Part shown: positions 1-6,583 of the stretch, one piece after another
How the letters are laid out: each line of letters starts with the position of its first letter
How positions within the stretch are numbered: the first letter of the stretch is position 1
Source: an uncultured Collinsella sp.
Lineage (GTDB): Bacteria; Actinomycetota; Coriobacteriia; Coriobacteriales; Coriobacteriaceae
DNA length: 29,767 bases
Reading direction: 5' to 3'
Assembly: GCA_902493535.1 (NCBI GenBank)
Contig: CABUQG010000022.1
Span: forward strand, 1 to 29,767
Program-made: the position numbers and the translations under genes
Notes under the pieces: model-generated
Told to the model about the DNA's origin: nothing
Database searches by the model: none
What the model saw: only the letters and a program-made list of their open reading frames with translations

Positions 1-19
1 CGAGCAGGCCACCCGCCTC

Positions 20-451
20 GTCTTGAGCACGCGCCCTTCCCCAAGGTGATACGCTCTCCGCGAGGACATCGACAACAGCCTCGCCGTCTTGAGCACGCGC
101 CCTTCCCCAAGGTGATACGCTTGCCCTATCCGTGGAGCCTGACAACAGGTTGTCTTGAGCACGCGCCCTTCCCCAAGGTGATACGCTGTACCGGCGGTCC
201 TCCTCCTCGGCGAGCTTGTCTTGAGCACGCGCCCTTCCCCAAGGTGATACGCTACATCGGCGAAACGAACCCCATCAGACCAGGTCTTGAGCACGCGCCC
301 TTCCCCAAGGTGATACGCTCCGAGGTCCGGAAACGCAAGGGCTGCCCTAGTCTTGAGCACGCGCCCTTCCCCAAGGTGATACGCTGAACTTTCATACACA
401 ACAGGATCCGTCCTAGTCTTGAGCACGCGCCCTTCCCCAAGGTGATACGCT
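20..451 (+). CRISPR. Type II CRISPR array, right-hand end
   Basis: Seven identical 36-bp repeats lie at 20-55, 86-121, 152-187, 218-253, 284-319, 350-385 and 416-451. They are separated by six unique 30-bp spacers, and bases 1-19 are the end of another spacer, so the array continues to the left. Each repeat starts GTCTTGAGC, which resembles the start of type II repeats, and ends GGTGATACGCT. Transcription is placed on the plus strand for two reasons: the nearby tracrRNA anti-repeat is complementary to that strand, and a hairpin terminator follows the last repeat. No spacer matches elsewhere in the window by eye. The last repeat is not degenerate. The leader is not seen and could lie to the left. 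Confidence 0.98.
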
Positions 452-459
452 ATGTGCGC

Positions 460-492
460 ACAGAAAAGCCCCTTTAACAGGGGCTTTTCTGT
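460..492 (+). terminator. Terminator at the end of the CRISPR array
   Basis: A perfect 13-bp stem (ACAGAAAAGCCCC at 460-472 with its complement at 480-492) encloses a 7-nt loop. The A-tract and T-tract lie within the stem, so it could act in both directions. It begins 8 bp after the last repeat and would end plus-strand crRNA precursor transcription. Confidence 0.85.
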
Positions 493-494
493 TT

Positions 495-731
495 CAAGCC
501 TCAAAAAAAGAAGACTGATTCGACCTCAGATCTACATCTGCGATTCATTTTTTTCGAGACAAAATGCGTCGACACGTCGCGCTTCACGCAAGAAAAGAGC
601 CGTATTCGGCACAGCGATTTATGTACTTTTCTTCACAATCGAATCAATCCTTAGGCGAAAAAACGCTCAAAAGGACCCGCCTAAATGCTATCCATAGCTA
701 CCGTTTACGGAATACTGGCTAACACTCGCCC
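495..731. other. AT-rich spacer between array and tracrRNA
   Basis: About 240 bp that is visibly richer in A and T than its surroundings. No convincing gene is present; the only long open frame continues out of the CRISPR repeat and the terminator and looks accidental. It could contain promoter or leader-like DNA, but I see no element I can name with confidence. Confidence 0.5.
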
Positions 732-842
732 AAAAAAGTTCGCCCCGCCCAATCCGAAGATTGAACGGGGGTTACTTTACGGGTAAGCCACTTAAGTGGC
801 TCCCCTTGTCTGGAGCCGCGCCCTTCCCCAAGGTGAGCTGCT
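732..842 (-). ncRNA. tracrRNA (trans-activating CRISPR RNA)
   Basis: Read on the minus strand, the element begins with an anti-repeat (842-808) complementary to the CRISPR repeat. The duplex has a 4-bp lower stem, a 1x1 U/C mismatch at repeat position 5, a 4-bp helix, a bulged A at repeat position 10, then about 20 continuous pairs. Next comes a nexus-like hairpin built on the perfect palindrome AGCCACTTAAGTGGCT (786-801). It ends with a 12-bp stem closed by a UUCG tetraloop (743-754 with 759-770) and, 5 nt further on, six U residues (732-737), a good intrinsic terminator. It lies between the array and cas1 and runs toward the array. Anti-repeat plus terminator make a coincidental degenerate repeat unlikely. 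The exact 5' end is estimated. Confidence 0.9.
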
Positions 843-856
843 TTCGACTTAGCTGT

Positions 857-862
857 ATTGTA
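857..862 (-). promoter_or_regulatory. Possible -10 box of the tracrRNA
   Basis: TACAAT on the minus strand lies 14 nt ahead of the anti-repeat, placing a start near 850. No good -35 hexamer is seen at the usual spacing, so the call is tentative. Confidence 0.35.
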
Positions 863-891
863 GCGCTAATGCGGGGAAGGTCGTCGACAAA

Positions 892-1782
892 ATGGCTCAA
901 CGGACAATACTTATCCAGAGCAAGGCCCACCTCTGCATCAAGAACGGCCTATTGATGATCACCGTGGACGACCGCAGCTCCACCATTCCCCTCGAGGACA
1001 TTTGGGTCGTCATCGTCGAATCCCATCAAACCACGATGACGGTCGCCTGCATGTCGCAACTTAACGACGCGGGAATAGGCGTCATGATCTGCGGGCGCGA
1101 TCATATGCCCAATGGTCTTATGCTCCCCATGGGCGCCCATTCGCGCCATGCGCGCATCGTCGAGGATCAGCTTGCCATGAGCCTTCCGTTTAAAAAGCAG
1201 CTTTGGAAACGAATCGTTCAGGCAAAGATACTCAACCAAGCGGCGGTTCTCACAGAAATGGGGTTGTCAGCAGGCCCTCTCCCCTCTTATGCCAAAACCG
1301 TTCTTTCGGGCGACACGGACAATCGAGAAGGCGCAGCTGCCTCCGCGTACTTTAAAGCCCTCATTACCGAAGGGACCAGACGTAACAGCATGCAGAGCTC
1401 CGCCCTCGATTATGGTTACAGCGTCCTGCGTGCAGGCATCGGAAGAGCAGCCGTTGGCGGTGGATGGCTCGTATCCCAGGGGCTTCACCATCACAGCGTT
1501 TACAACGCATTCAATCTCGTCGACGATCTTATTGAACCGTTCCGCCCTCTCGTCGATCTAATTGTTATGAGCTACGGCGTTGCAGAGCCTTTGGGCCAGC
1601 GCGACAAAGCGTTGCTCGCCCGCGTGTTTGAGCACGTCATGACTATCGACGGAAAACGTTGCGGCTGTCAGCAGTGCATAGAGACAACGCTCTCTTCACT
1701 CAGAACTGCCGTTCTCGAAAAGGATCCTAAGAGACTGTTGTTGCCCGAGCTAAAAGGGCTCGAGATGGTAACTGTTGAATAG
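892..1782 (+). CDS. cas1: CRISPR-associated endonuclease Cas1 (type II)
   Basis: Cas1 is the integrase subunit that, with Cas2, inserts new spacers into the array. The 296-residue length fits type II Cas1. The expected metal-binding triad is visible: Glu146 in NREGAAA, His200 in GLHHHSVYNAFNL, and Glu215 in DLIEPFRP; the spacing matches the family. The ATG start has a GGGGAAGG ribosome site about 12 bases upstream. cas2 starts 9 bp after the stop. The type II assignment rests on the sequence style and the adjacent tracrRNA. cas9, which normally precedes cas1, is absent here and may lie left of the array or elsewhere. Confidence 0.97.
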   Translation: MAQRTILIQSKAHLCIKNGLLMITVDDRSSTIPLEDIWVVIVESHQTTMTVACMSQLNDAGIGVMICGRDHMPNGLMLPMGAHSRHARIVEDQLAMSLPFKKQLWKRIVQAKILNQAAVLTEMGLSAGPLPSYAKTVLSGDTDNREGAAASAYFKALITEGTRRNSMQSSALDYGYSVLRAGIGRAAVGGGWLVSQGLHHHSVYNAFNLVDDLIEPFRPLVDLIVMSYGVAEPLGQRDKALLARVFEHVMTIDGKRCGCQQCIETTLSSLRTAVLEKDPKRLLLPELKGLEMVTVE

Positions 1783-1791
1783 GGAGGAGCC

Positions 1792-2109
1792 ATGAGGGTT
1801 ATGAGGTTATTGGTTCTGTTCGATCTTCCAACGGGAAGCAAAGCCGAGCGTCGGCAGTATAGCGACTTTCGAAAGTTTCTGATTAGCGACGGATACCATA
1901 TGGAGCAGTTCTCGGTGTATTCGCGCCTGTTGGTGACTCGCGAATCTGCAGCGGCACATATCGCTCGCCTTAAGCTGAATCTTCCAAGCGCTGGAGAGGT
2001 CACCGTTATCGAAATGACCGAAAAGCAATACGAAGACCGAATGGTCCTTCTTAGCGAGCACAAGGAGCAACCCGTTGAGCAAGGCGCGCAGTTAACGCTT
2101 GTGTTTTGA
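1792..2109 (+). CDS. cas2: CRISPR-associated protein Cas2
   Basis: A 105-residue ferredoxin-fold protein that bridges two Cas1 dimers in the spacer integration complex. The N-terminal beta strand RLLVLFDLPT carries the conserved Asp11 of the family. The segment GYHMEQFSVYSRLL fits the type II Cas2 pattern. An AGGGAGGAGCC ribosome site lies directly before the ATG, and the gene is 9 bp after cas1, so the two form one transcription unit. No csn2 or cas4 follows, which points to subtype II-C, although that needs the missing cas9 to settle. Confidence 0.96.
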   Translation: MRVMRLLVLFDLPTGSKAERRQYSDFRKFLISDGYHMEQFSVYSRLLVTRESAAAHIARLKLNLPSAGEVTVIEMTEKQYEDRMVLLSEHKEQPVEQGAQLTLVF

Positions 2110-2157
2110 CGTTGCCGCCTCCTGCGCGCTTGACCTTCACGGTCTGGCCGGCTTGCG

Positions 2158-2424
2158 GTGCTGGACATCGCGTTTGGCATGGTAGGTGGAGCTTTTGTCT
2201 GGTGTCTTGCCCACGCCAAGACCCTTGCGGCGCGACTGCTCCCCAACCCCTATGTGCACATCGCCGTTATGGGGCTTATGCTGTCAGCGATTCTGCTCGC
2301 ACCCATCCTTATTGGCTGCGAAGTCTTCGGCTTTGGCAACTTGCCGATGTTCTTTATTGCCTGCGTCGTGGCTTATCTGTTCAACATGGACAAATCTATC
2401 TACGCCCTGCAGGAGCGGGCGTAG
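2158..2424 (+). CDS. Small hypothetical membrane protein
   Basis: An 88-residue open frame starting at GTG, with an alternative ATG at 2179. It lies 48 bp after cas2 on the same strand. The product is strongly hydrophobic, with likely membrane segments around residues 30-50 (HIAVMGLMLSAILLAPILIG) and 57-75 (LPMFFIACVVAYLF), and ends in a short charged tail. I recognise no family. No clear ribosome site is present, so expression is uncertain. The stop codon lies inside a perfect 14-bp inverted repeat. It could be an accessory CRISPR-associated gene, an unrelated small protein, or the remnant of a longer gene. Confidence 0.45.
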   Translation: MLDIAFGMVGGAFVWCLAHAKTLAARLLPNPYVHIAVMGLMLSAILLAPILIGCEVFGFGNLPMFFIACVVAYLFNMDKSIYALQERA

Positions 2425-2430
2425 ATAGAT
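2394..2430. repeat. Perfect 14-bp inverted repeat over the end of the small ORF
   Basis: ATCTATCTACGCCC at 2394-2407 is exactly complementary to 2417-2430, with a 9-nt loop. It covers the TAG stop at 2422-2424. No T-tract follows. A second, imperfect inverted pair (GGAAAC and GTCCC blocks at 2453-2466 and 2485-2498) lies just downstream. Both may end transcription of the cas1-cas2 unit. Confidence 0.6.
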
Positions 2431-2568
2431 GTCCAAGCAAGTGGTCTCAACCGGAAACAGCGTCCCACTCTGAGGCTGTATTCCGGGACACGGTTTCCGC
2501 TTGGAACGCCATTCGGAAAGCACATCCCGTTCTTTCACGGCGTCTTGGCTATGCAAAGTGCCCTGGCG

Positions 2569-3147
2569 TTACTCCTCGTACGCACCCTCGAGCCGCAGCA
2601 GCCACTCCTTGCGGTCAAGGCCGCCGGCATATCCGTTAAGCGAGCCGTCGGCGGCAACCACGCGATGGCACGGCACGATAATCGAAATGGGATTGCGAGC
2701 GACCGCAGCCCCCACCGCACGGGGAGATACAACGGGTGCCTCGTTTCCCGGTACACGATGTCGAGCGGCAACACGCTGGGCGATCTCGCCATACGTAGCG
2801 ACCTCGCCACGCGGGATAGAAAGCAGCTCAAACCAAACCTCGCGCTGAAACGCCGTACCAATCATATGCAACGGCGGCGTAAACCGAGGCTCCTGCCCTG
2901 CAAAATAAGCATTCAGCCAAGCCCAGGAACGCTCAAGCACCGAAGAAGCCGCACCATTTACCGGGCTCACCGGCGACATGCCACCAGTACCGGAAACCGC
3001 ATCGGCGCCTTCAACACGTTCGGGATCTTCTTTGAGAAGCGTGGAGCCAAAGTGCTCCTGCCCCTCAAACCAAAGCCCTGTCAAACCGCGGCCATCAGCG
3101 GCAAGCAAGATTTCGCCCAAAGGCGAAGCAAACGTCGTCGTGACCAC
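2569..3147 (-). CDS. ogt: Methylated-DNA--protein-cysteine S-methyltransferase
   Basis: Repairs O6-alkylguanine by moving the alkyl group to its own cysteine, a one-shot suicide reaction. The 192-residue protein has the active-site motif IIVPCHRVV with acceptor Cys160. The preceding helix-turn-helix region is RGEVATYGEIAQRVA, and the C-terminal NGYAGGLDRKEWLLRLEG completes the family pattern. Residues 40-65, between the N-terminal and catalytic domains, are a longer low-complexity linker than usual. The start is GTG at 3147 with an AAAGGAG ribosome site about 6 bases before it. It stands alone. A GAGAGGG/CCCTCTC hairpin (3238-3257) lies in its upstream region. ogt and ada/dat names are interchangeable here. 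Confidence 0.93.
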   Translation of the reverse strand: MVTTTFASPLGEILLAADGRGLTGLWFEGQEHFGSTLLKEDPERVEGADAVSGTGGMSPVSPVNGAASSVLERSWAWLNAYFAGQEPRFTPPLHMIGTAFQREVWFELLSIPRGEVATYGEIAQRVAARHRVPGNEAPVVSPRAVGAAVARNPISIIVPCHRVVAADGSLNGYAGGLDRKEWLLRLEGAYEE

Positions 3148-3307
3148 CAGCGGCTCCTTTCAAAACTTCGCAAACATAATACCGCGAACTGTGCAGACAA
3201 CTCCCGCAGATGCGTCCGGACAGACTCGATTGTCCAAGAGAGGGCGTTTTCCCTCTCAATATCGGCCGATACCGAGTCGCAACGCCCAAAACGATGTCCG
3301 GCAAAAA

Positions 3308-3489
3308 CGAAGGTGAATGGTTTTCCGAGAAGTGGACGAGTAAAACTAGGGCCCCGAAGCATCCGCATTTTTTAATTGCAAAACAGCAGGATTCATGCGA
3401 TAAAACCGCAGGAAATGGCGGCCAAAATATGCCGATGCTTCAAGGGTCCAAAATAGGTCGTTCACTTCCCGGAAAACCATTCACCTTCG
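3308..3489. mobile_element. MITE-like inverted-repeat element
   Basis: A 182-bp element with perfect 20-bp terminal inverted repeats, CGAAGGTGAATGGTTTTCCG at 3308-3327 and its complement at 3470-3489. Symmetry continues inward with mismatches: GAAGTG, ACGA, then GAAGCATC and GCAT blocks are mirrored on both sides. The centre has two direct copies of AAAACNGCAGGA. It encodes no protein and no target-site duplication is obvious. It could be a non-autonomous mobile element or a folded RNA or DNA repeat of the genome. Confidence 0.6.
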
Positions 3490-3750
3490 ATTCGCATCAA
3501 CCCCTAAGCCCTCACAAGCAACAAACACAGGCGCGCCAAAGTTACCGCCTCAACCCCAAAGTTCCCGCAGGCAGCAGGCGCAACAGCGCCGCAGCTGCCG
3601 GCGGCGCTCCACAGTCCCAAAAGGCGGCAGGCGCGAAGCGCCGGGGCCGCCGCCGGGACCAGAGCCCACAACAGCCACGTGCTCCCATCAGCCCAGCGGC
3701 CCCAACCAACAACGGCCCCATCGCAGGCCGCTTGCAGCAGCGTCACCGCA
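3490..3750. other. GC-rich intergenic DNA without a gene
   Basis: About 260 bp with many GGC, CGC and CAG runs. Open frames on both strands have unnatural composition (Ala, Arg and Pro rich), no ribosome sites and no recognisable family, and I treat them as noise. Together with the element to its left it makes up the gap between ogt and asd. Confidence 0.5.
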
Positions 3751-3878
3751 GGCGGGGGCCGGGCTAGTTTTCAGAACACTCCGCAGACCAGTGTGGCGCC
3801 TTGTCCGCGGCTCCGAAGGAGCAGGACAAGGCGCCACACATGGTCGAGGACGTTCTGAAAACTAGCCCGGCCCCCGCC
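3751..3878 (-). terminator. Long structured 3'-UTR hairpin after asd
   Basis: Perfect 27-bp outer arms (3751-3777 with 3852-3878) enclose an inner stem of about 15 bp (TGTGGCGCCTTGTCC and its complement) with a small apical hairpin. Between outer and inner stems lies a conserved internal loop, AACACTCCGCAGACC (3775-3789) facing GGTCGAGGACGTT (3842-3854). The same motif recurs after thrB and after the glycyl-radical gene. It begins 12 bp past the asd stop codon. A terminator or mRNA-stabilising role is inference. Confidence 0.75.
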
Positions 3879-3890
3879 GGACAGGTCACA

Positions 3891-4916
3891 CTACTCGCAG
3901 AGCAGCTTAGCGATCTGGACGGCGTTGGTTGCCGCGCCCTTACGGATTTGGTCGCCGCAGCACCAGAAGGTGATGCCGCGCGCAGCCTCGGGGTTCGAGA
4001 TGTCGCGACGCACGCGGCCGGCCCAAATCAGGTCCTGGTCGGACGTATCCATCGGCATGGGGAAGCGGTCGTGTGCATCCTCGGCAGCCATATCGTCAAC
4101 CAGCTTGACACCGGGAGCGGCAGCCAGCGTAGCACGAGCCTCGTCAACCGTAATGTCGCGCTCAAACTCAAGCGTAATGCTCTCGGAGTGCGAGCGCAGC
4201 ACGGGCACGCGCACGCAGGTGCAGTTCACGCGCAGCTCGGGCAGGTGCATGATCTTGCGGCCCTCGTTTTGCAGCTTCATCTCCTCGGAGGTAAAGCCCT
4301 CTTCCTTGACGCCGCCAATCTGCGGAATCAGGTTGCTCGCAAGCTGGGCGGCAAACGCGCGCGGCTCGGGAATCTCCTCGCCGCGGCCCAGGGCGGCCAG
4401 TTGGGCCTCGAGCTCGGCCATACCGGGAGCGCCGGCACCCGAAGCCGCCTGATACGTCGAGACGATCATGCGCTTCACGCCAGCGAGCTGGTGCAGCGGC
4501 CACGTGGGAACCAGGCCGATGATGGTCGCGCAGTTGGGGTTGGCGATAAGGCCGTGATGCCACTTGATATCGTCGGCATTGATCTCGGGCACGACCAGCG
4601 GCACCTCGGGATCCATACGGAAGGCGTGGCTGTTGTCGACCACGACGGCGCCGCGCTTGACGGCCTCGGGCAGTAGCTCCTTCGCGATGTCGTCGCCGGC
4701 GGCTCCAAGCACAATGTCACAGCCCTCAAAGGCCTCGGGACAAGCCTCTTCGATCACGATCTGCTCGCCGCGGAACTCGACGGTCTTGCCCGCAGAACGC
4801 GCGCTCGCCAGCAGCTTGAGCTTGCCAACCGGGAACTCCTGCTCGTTTAGGCACTCGAGCATCTGGGTGCCCACGGCTCCCGTCGCGCCCAAAATAGCAA
4901 CCGTGTACTGTTTCAT
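3891..4916 (-). CDS. asd: Aspartate-semialdehyde dehydrogenase
   Basis: Reduces aspartyl phosphate to aspartate semialdehyde with NADPH, the branch point to lysine/diaminopimelate, threonine and methionine. The 341-residue protein opens with the Rossmann motif ILGATGAVGTQML. The catalytic cysteine is Cys129 in NPNCATI, and RSHSESI near residue 240 carries the conserved histidine. An upstream in-frame extension to 5003 exists. I chose the ATG at 4916 because the family starts at this point and an AGGGGGAAG ribosome site lies just before it. It follows lysC on the same strand, separated by a terminator-like hairpin, so it may have its own promoter in the 174-bp gap. A long structured hairpin follows the stop. 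Confidence 0.96.
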   Translation of the reverse strand: MKQYTVAILGATGAVGTQMLECLNEQEFPVGKLKLLASARSAGKTVEFRGEQIVIEEACPEAFEGCDIVLGAAGDDIAKELLPEAVKRGAVVVDNSHAFRMDPEVPLVVPEINADDIKWHHGLIANPNCATIIGLVPTWPLHQLAGVKRMIVSTYQAASGAGAPGMAELEAQLAALGRGEEIPEPRAFAAQLASNLIPQIGGVKEEGFTSEEMKLQNEGRKIMHLPELRVNCTCVRVPVLRSHSESITLEFERDITVDEARATLAAAPGVKLVDDMAAEDAHDRFPMPMDTSDQDLIWAGRVRRDISNPEAARGITFWCCGDQIRKGAATNAVQIAKLLCE

Positions 4917-5047
4917 GCTTCCCCCTTTAAAGGTTATGGCTTTTGCCCGCACGCCGAGCAGGCCGATTATTGTTGCCAGTGTATACAAGAACGAGGCGAG
5001 CACGAAACCCGCCCCGTCGAAACGAAACCGAAACGAAACGCCCCGCC

Positions 5048-5080
5048 GTAGATTTTTGAGACATGACCCAAAAAATCTAC
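5048..5080 (-). terminator. Hairpin terminator after lysC
   Basis: A 10-bp stem (GTAGATTTTT at 5048-5057 with AAAAATCTAC at 5071-5080) and a 13-nt loop lie 10 bp beyond the lysC stop. A and T tracts within the stem make it potentially bidirectional. Part of it (CATGACCCAAAA...TCTACCG) recurs at 23211-23229. Confidence 0.6.
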
Positions 5081-5090
5081 CGAGCAGTCG

Positions 5091-6479
5091 CTACTTTTTG
5101 AGCGCAGCCAGGGTGGGATCGACCGGCGTGGGAGCCTCCAAGTCGGAGACCTTCACAATGCCGTTCTCGTCGGAGAAGGCACGGTAAATGGTCTGAATCG
5201 CCAGGTCGAAGTCTTTCTCCTCAACACCGATAATGATGTTGATCTCGTCGCAGCTCTGCGAAATCATGCGCACGCTCACGCCGGCCTGGCCAAGCATGCC
5301 AAACAGGTGGCCCGAGATACCCGCGCGGCCGCGCAGGTTACGACCGACGGTAGCGATGAGCGCCAAGCCCTCGACAACCTCGATCTCGAGCGGCTCGACC
5401 TCCTGCTGAATGTCGCCCACGAGCGAGTACAGCGAATCGTGCACATCCTTCTCCTGCACCACGGCGCCAAAGCGGTCGACACCGGTGGGCATGTGCTCGA
5501 CGGAAACGTCATAACGCTCGAAGACCGAAAGCGCGCGGCGCATAAAGCCGACACGGGGCTTGGTGCGGTCGCGGGCAACGTTGATGGCGACAAAGCCGCG
5601 CTTGCCGGTCACGCCGGTAATGATGGGCTCTGCCTCGCCCTCATCAGCCGTCTCGCTAATGATGGTGCCGGGGTCCTGCGGCGCATTGGTGTTCTTGATG
5701 ACCAGCGGAATACCCGCCTCACGCACAGGGAACACGGCCTCCTCGTGCAGGACGCTTGCGCCCATGTACGAAAGCTCGCGCAGCTCCTCGTAGGTAACGC
5801 GCGCAATGGGCTGAGCCTCGGGAACAATACGCGGATCGGCAGAATAGAAACCAGAGACATCGGTCCAGTTCTCGTACAGGTCGGCGCCCAGGCACTTGGC
5901 CAAGATCGAGCCCGAGATATCGCCGCCGCCACGATCGAGCAGCTTGATCTGGCCCTCTCGCGTCGCGCCGTAGAAACCGGGCATAACAAAGCCGCCCTGC
6001 TGGCCGTATTCCTGCACCAGCTCGGAGGTGCGGTTCATGCTGAGCGTACCGTCATGATGGAACGCCACAACCGTCGCGGCGTCCAGGAACGGCAGGTCCA
6101 GGTACTCGGCCATCAGGCGAGCGGTGAAGTACTCGCCACGGCTCACGAGCTCCTCGGTGGAGTAGCCGCCCGAGCGGGCGCGCTCGGCAAAGGCCGCGAA
6201 CTCCTCGCGGATGGGATAGGTGAGCTCCAGCTCATCAGCGATATCAAAATAGCGCTGGCCAATGTCCTCGAGCAGTTCCTCGCACGACACGTGATACTTA
6301 ACGTGCGCGTTAACCAGGTAGAGCAGGTCGGTCACCTTGGTGTCGCCCTTAAAGCGGCGACCGCAGGCGGAAACCACCACAAAACGGCGAGCAGGGTCGG
6401 CGTCGACGATGGCCTTGATCTTCTTAAAGTGTTCGGCGTCGGCGACCGACGAGCCGCCAAACTTGGCAATCTTAATCAT
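5091..6479 (-). CDS. lysC: Aspartate kinase
   Basis: Phosphorylates aspartate, the first step of the lysine/threonine/methionine pathway, in the cytoplasm. The 462-residue protein starts MIKIAKFGGSSVA, the classical kinase signature. The segment LLDRGGGDISGSILAKCLGAD and the following WTDVSGFYSADPRI form the aspartate-binding and nucleotide-binding core. Two ACT domains occupy roughly residues 300-450 (for example GFMRRALSVFERYDVSVEHMP and MLGQAGVSVRMISQSCDE) and usually mediate feedback inhibition by lysine and/or threonine. It is a monofunctional enzyme with no homoserine dehydrogenase fusion. It is divergent from thrC; the 104-bp gap between them must hold both promoters, but I see no leader peptide or riboswitch there. 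Confidence 0.96.
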   Translation of the reverse strand: MIKIAKFGGSSVADAEHFKKIKAIVDADPARRFVVVSACGRRFKGDTKVTDLLYLVNAHVKYHVSCEELLEDIGQRYFDIADELELTYPIREEFAAFAERARSGGYSTEELVSRGEYFTARLMAEYLDLPFLDAATVVAFHHDGTLSMNRTSELVQEYGQQGGFVMPGFYGATREGQIKLLDRGGGDISGSILAKCLGADLYENWTDVSGFYSADPRIVPEAQPIARVTYEELRELSYMGASVLHEEAVFPVREAGIPLVIKNTNAPQDPGTIISETADEGEAEPIITGVTGKRGFVAINVARDRTKPRVGFMRRALSVFERYDVSVEHMPTGVDRFGAVVQEKDVHDSLYSLVGDIQQEVEPLEIEVVEGLALIATVGRNLRGRAGISGHLFGMLGQAGVSVRMISQSCDEINIIIGVEEKDFDLAIQTIYRAFSDENGIVKVSDLEAPTPVDPTLAALKK

Positions 6480-6583
6480 GGGCTGGAGGTTACCTTTCTA
6501 AAAAGCCTCTGCGAACCTATTTTGCGCGCTCTGATACCATGGTTTCACCGATTGGGACCAAGGCATCCGAGGAGCAGTGTTAT

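Noticed and set aside
46..387. 113-codon frame across the CRISPR array
   Set aside because: The frame repeats LEHAPFPKVIR every 22 residues because repeat plus spacer is 66 bp, a multiple of 3. It is an artefact of the array.
452..697. 81-codon frame after the array
   Set aside because: It begins at the last repeat and runs through the terminator hairpin; composition is unnatural and there is no ribosome site.
2106..2639. 177-codon frame overlapping cas2, the small membrane ORF and ogt
   Set aside because: Cys/Arg/Trp-rich shadow with no family features; it overlaps the better-supported frames.
3801..4676. 291-codon frame opposite asd
   Set aside because: Antisense shadow in high-GC codon-biased DNA; asd has clear catalytic motifs.
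6480..6583. T-box or riboswitch between lysC and thrC
   Set aside because: The gap is only 104 bp and has no T-box sequence, no lysine riboswitch core and no Thr/Ile-rich leader peptide.
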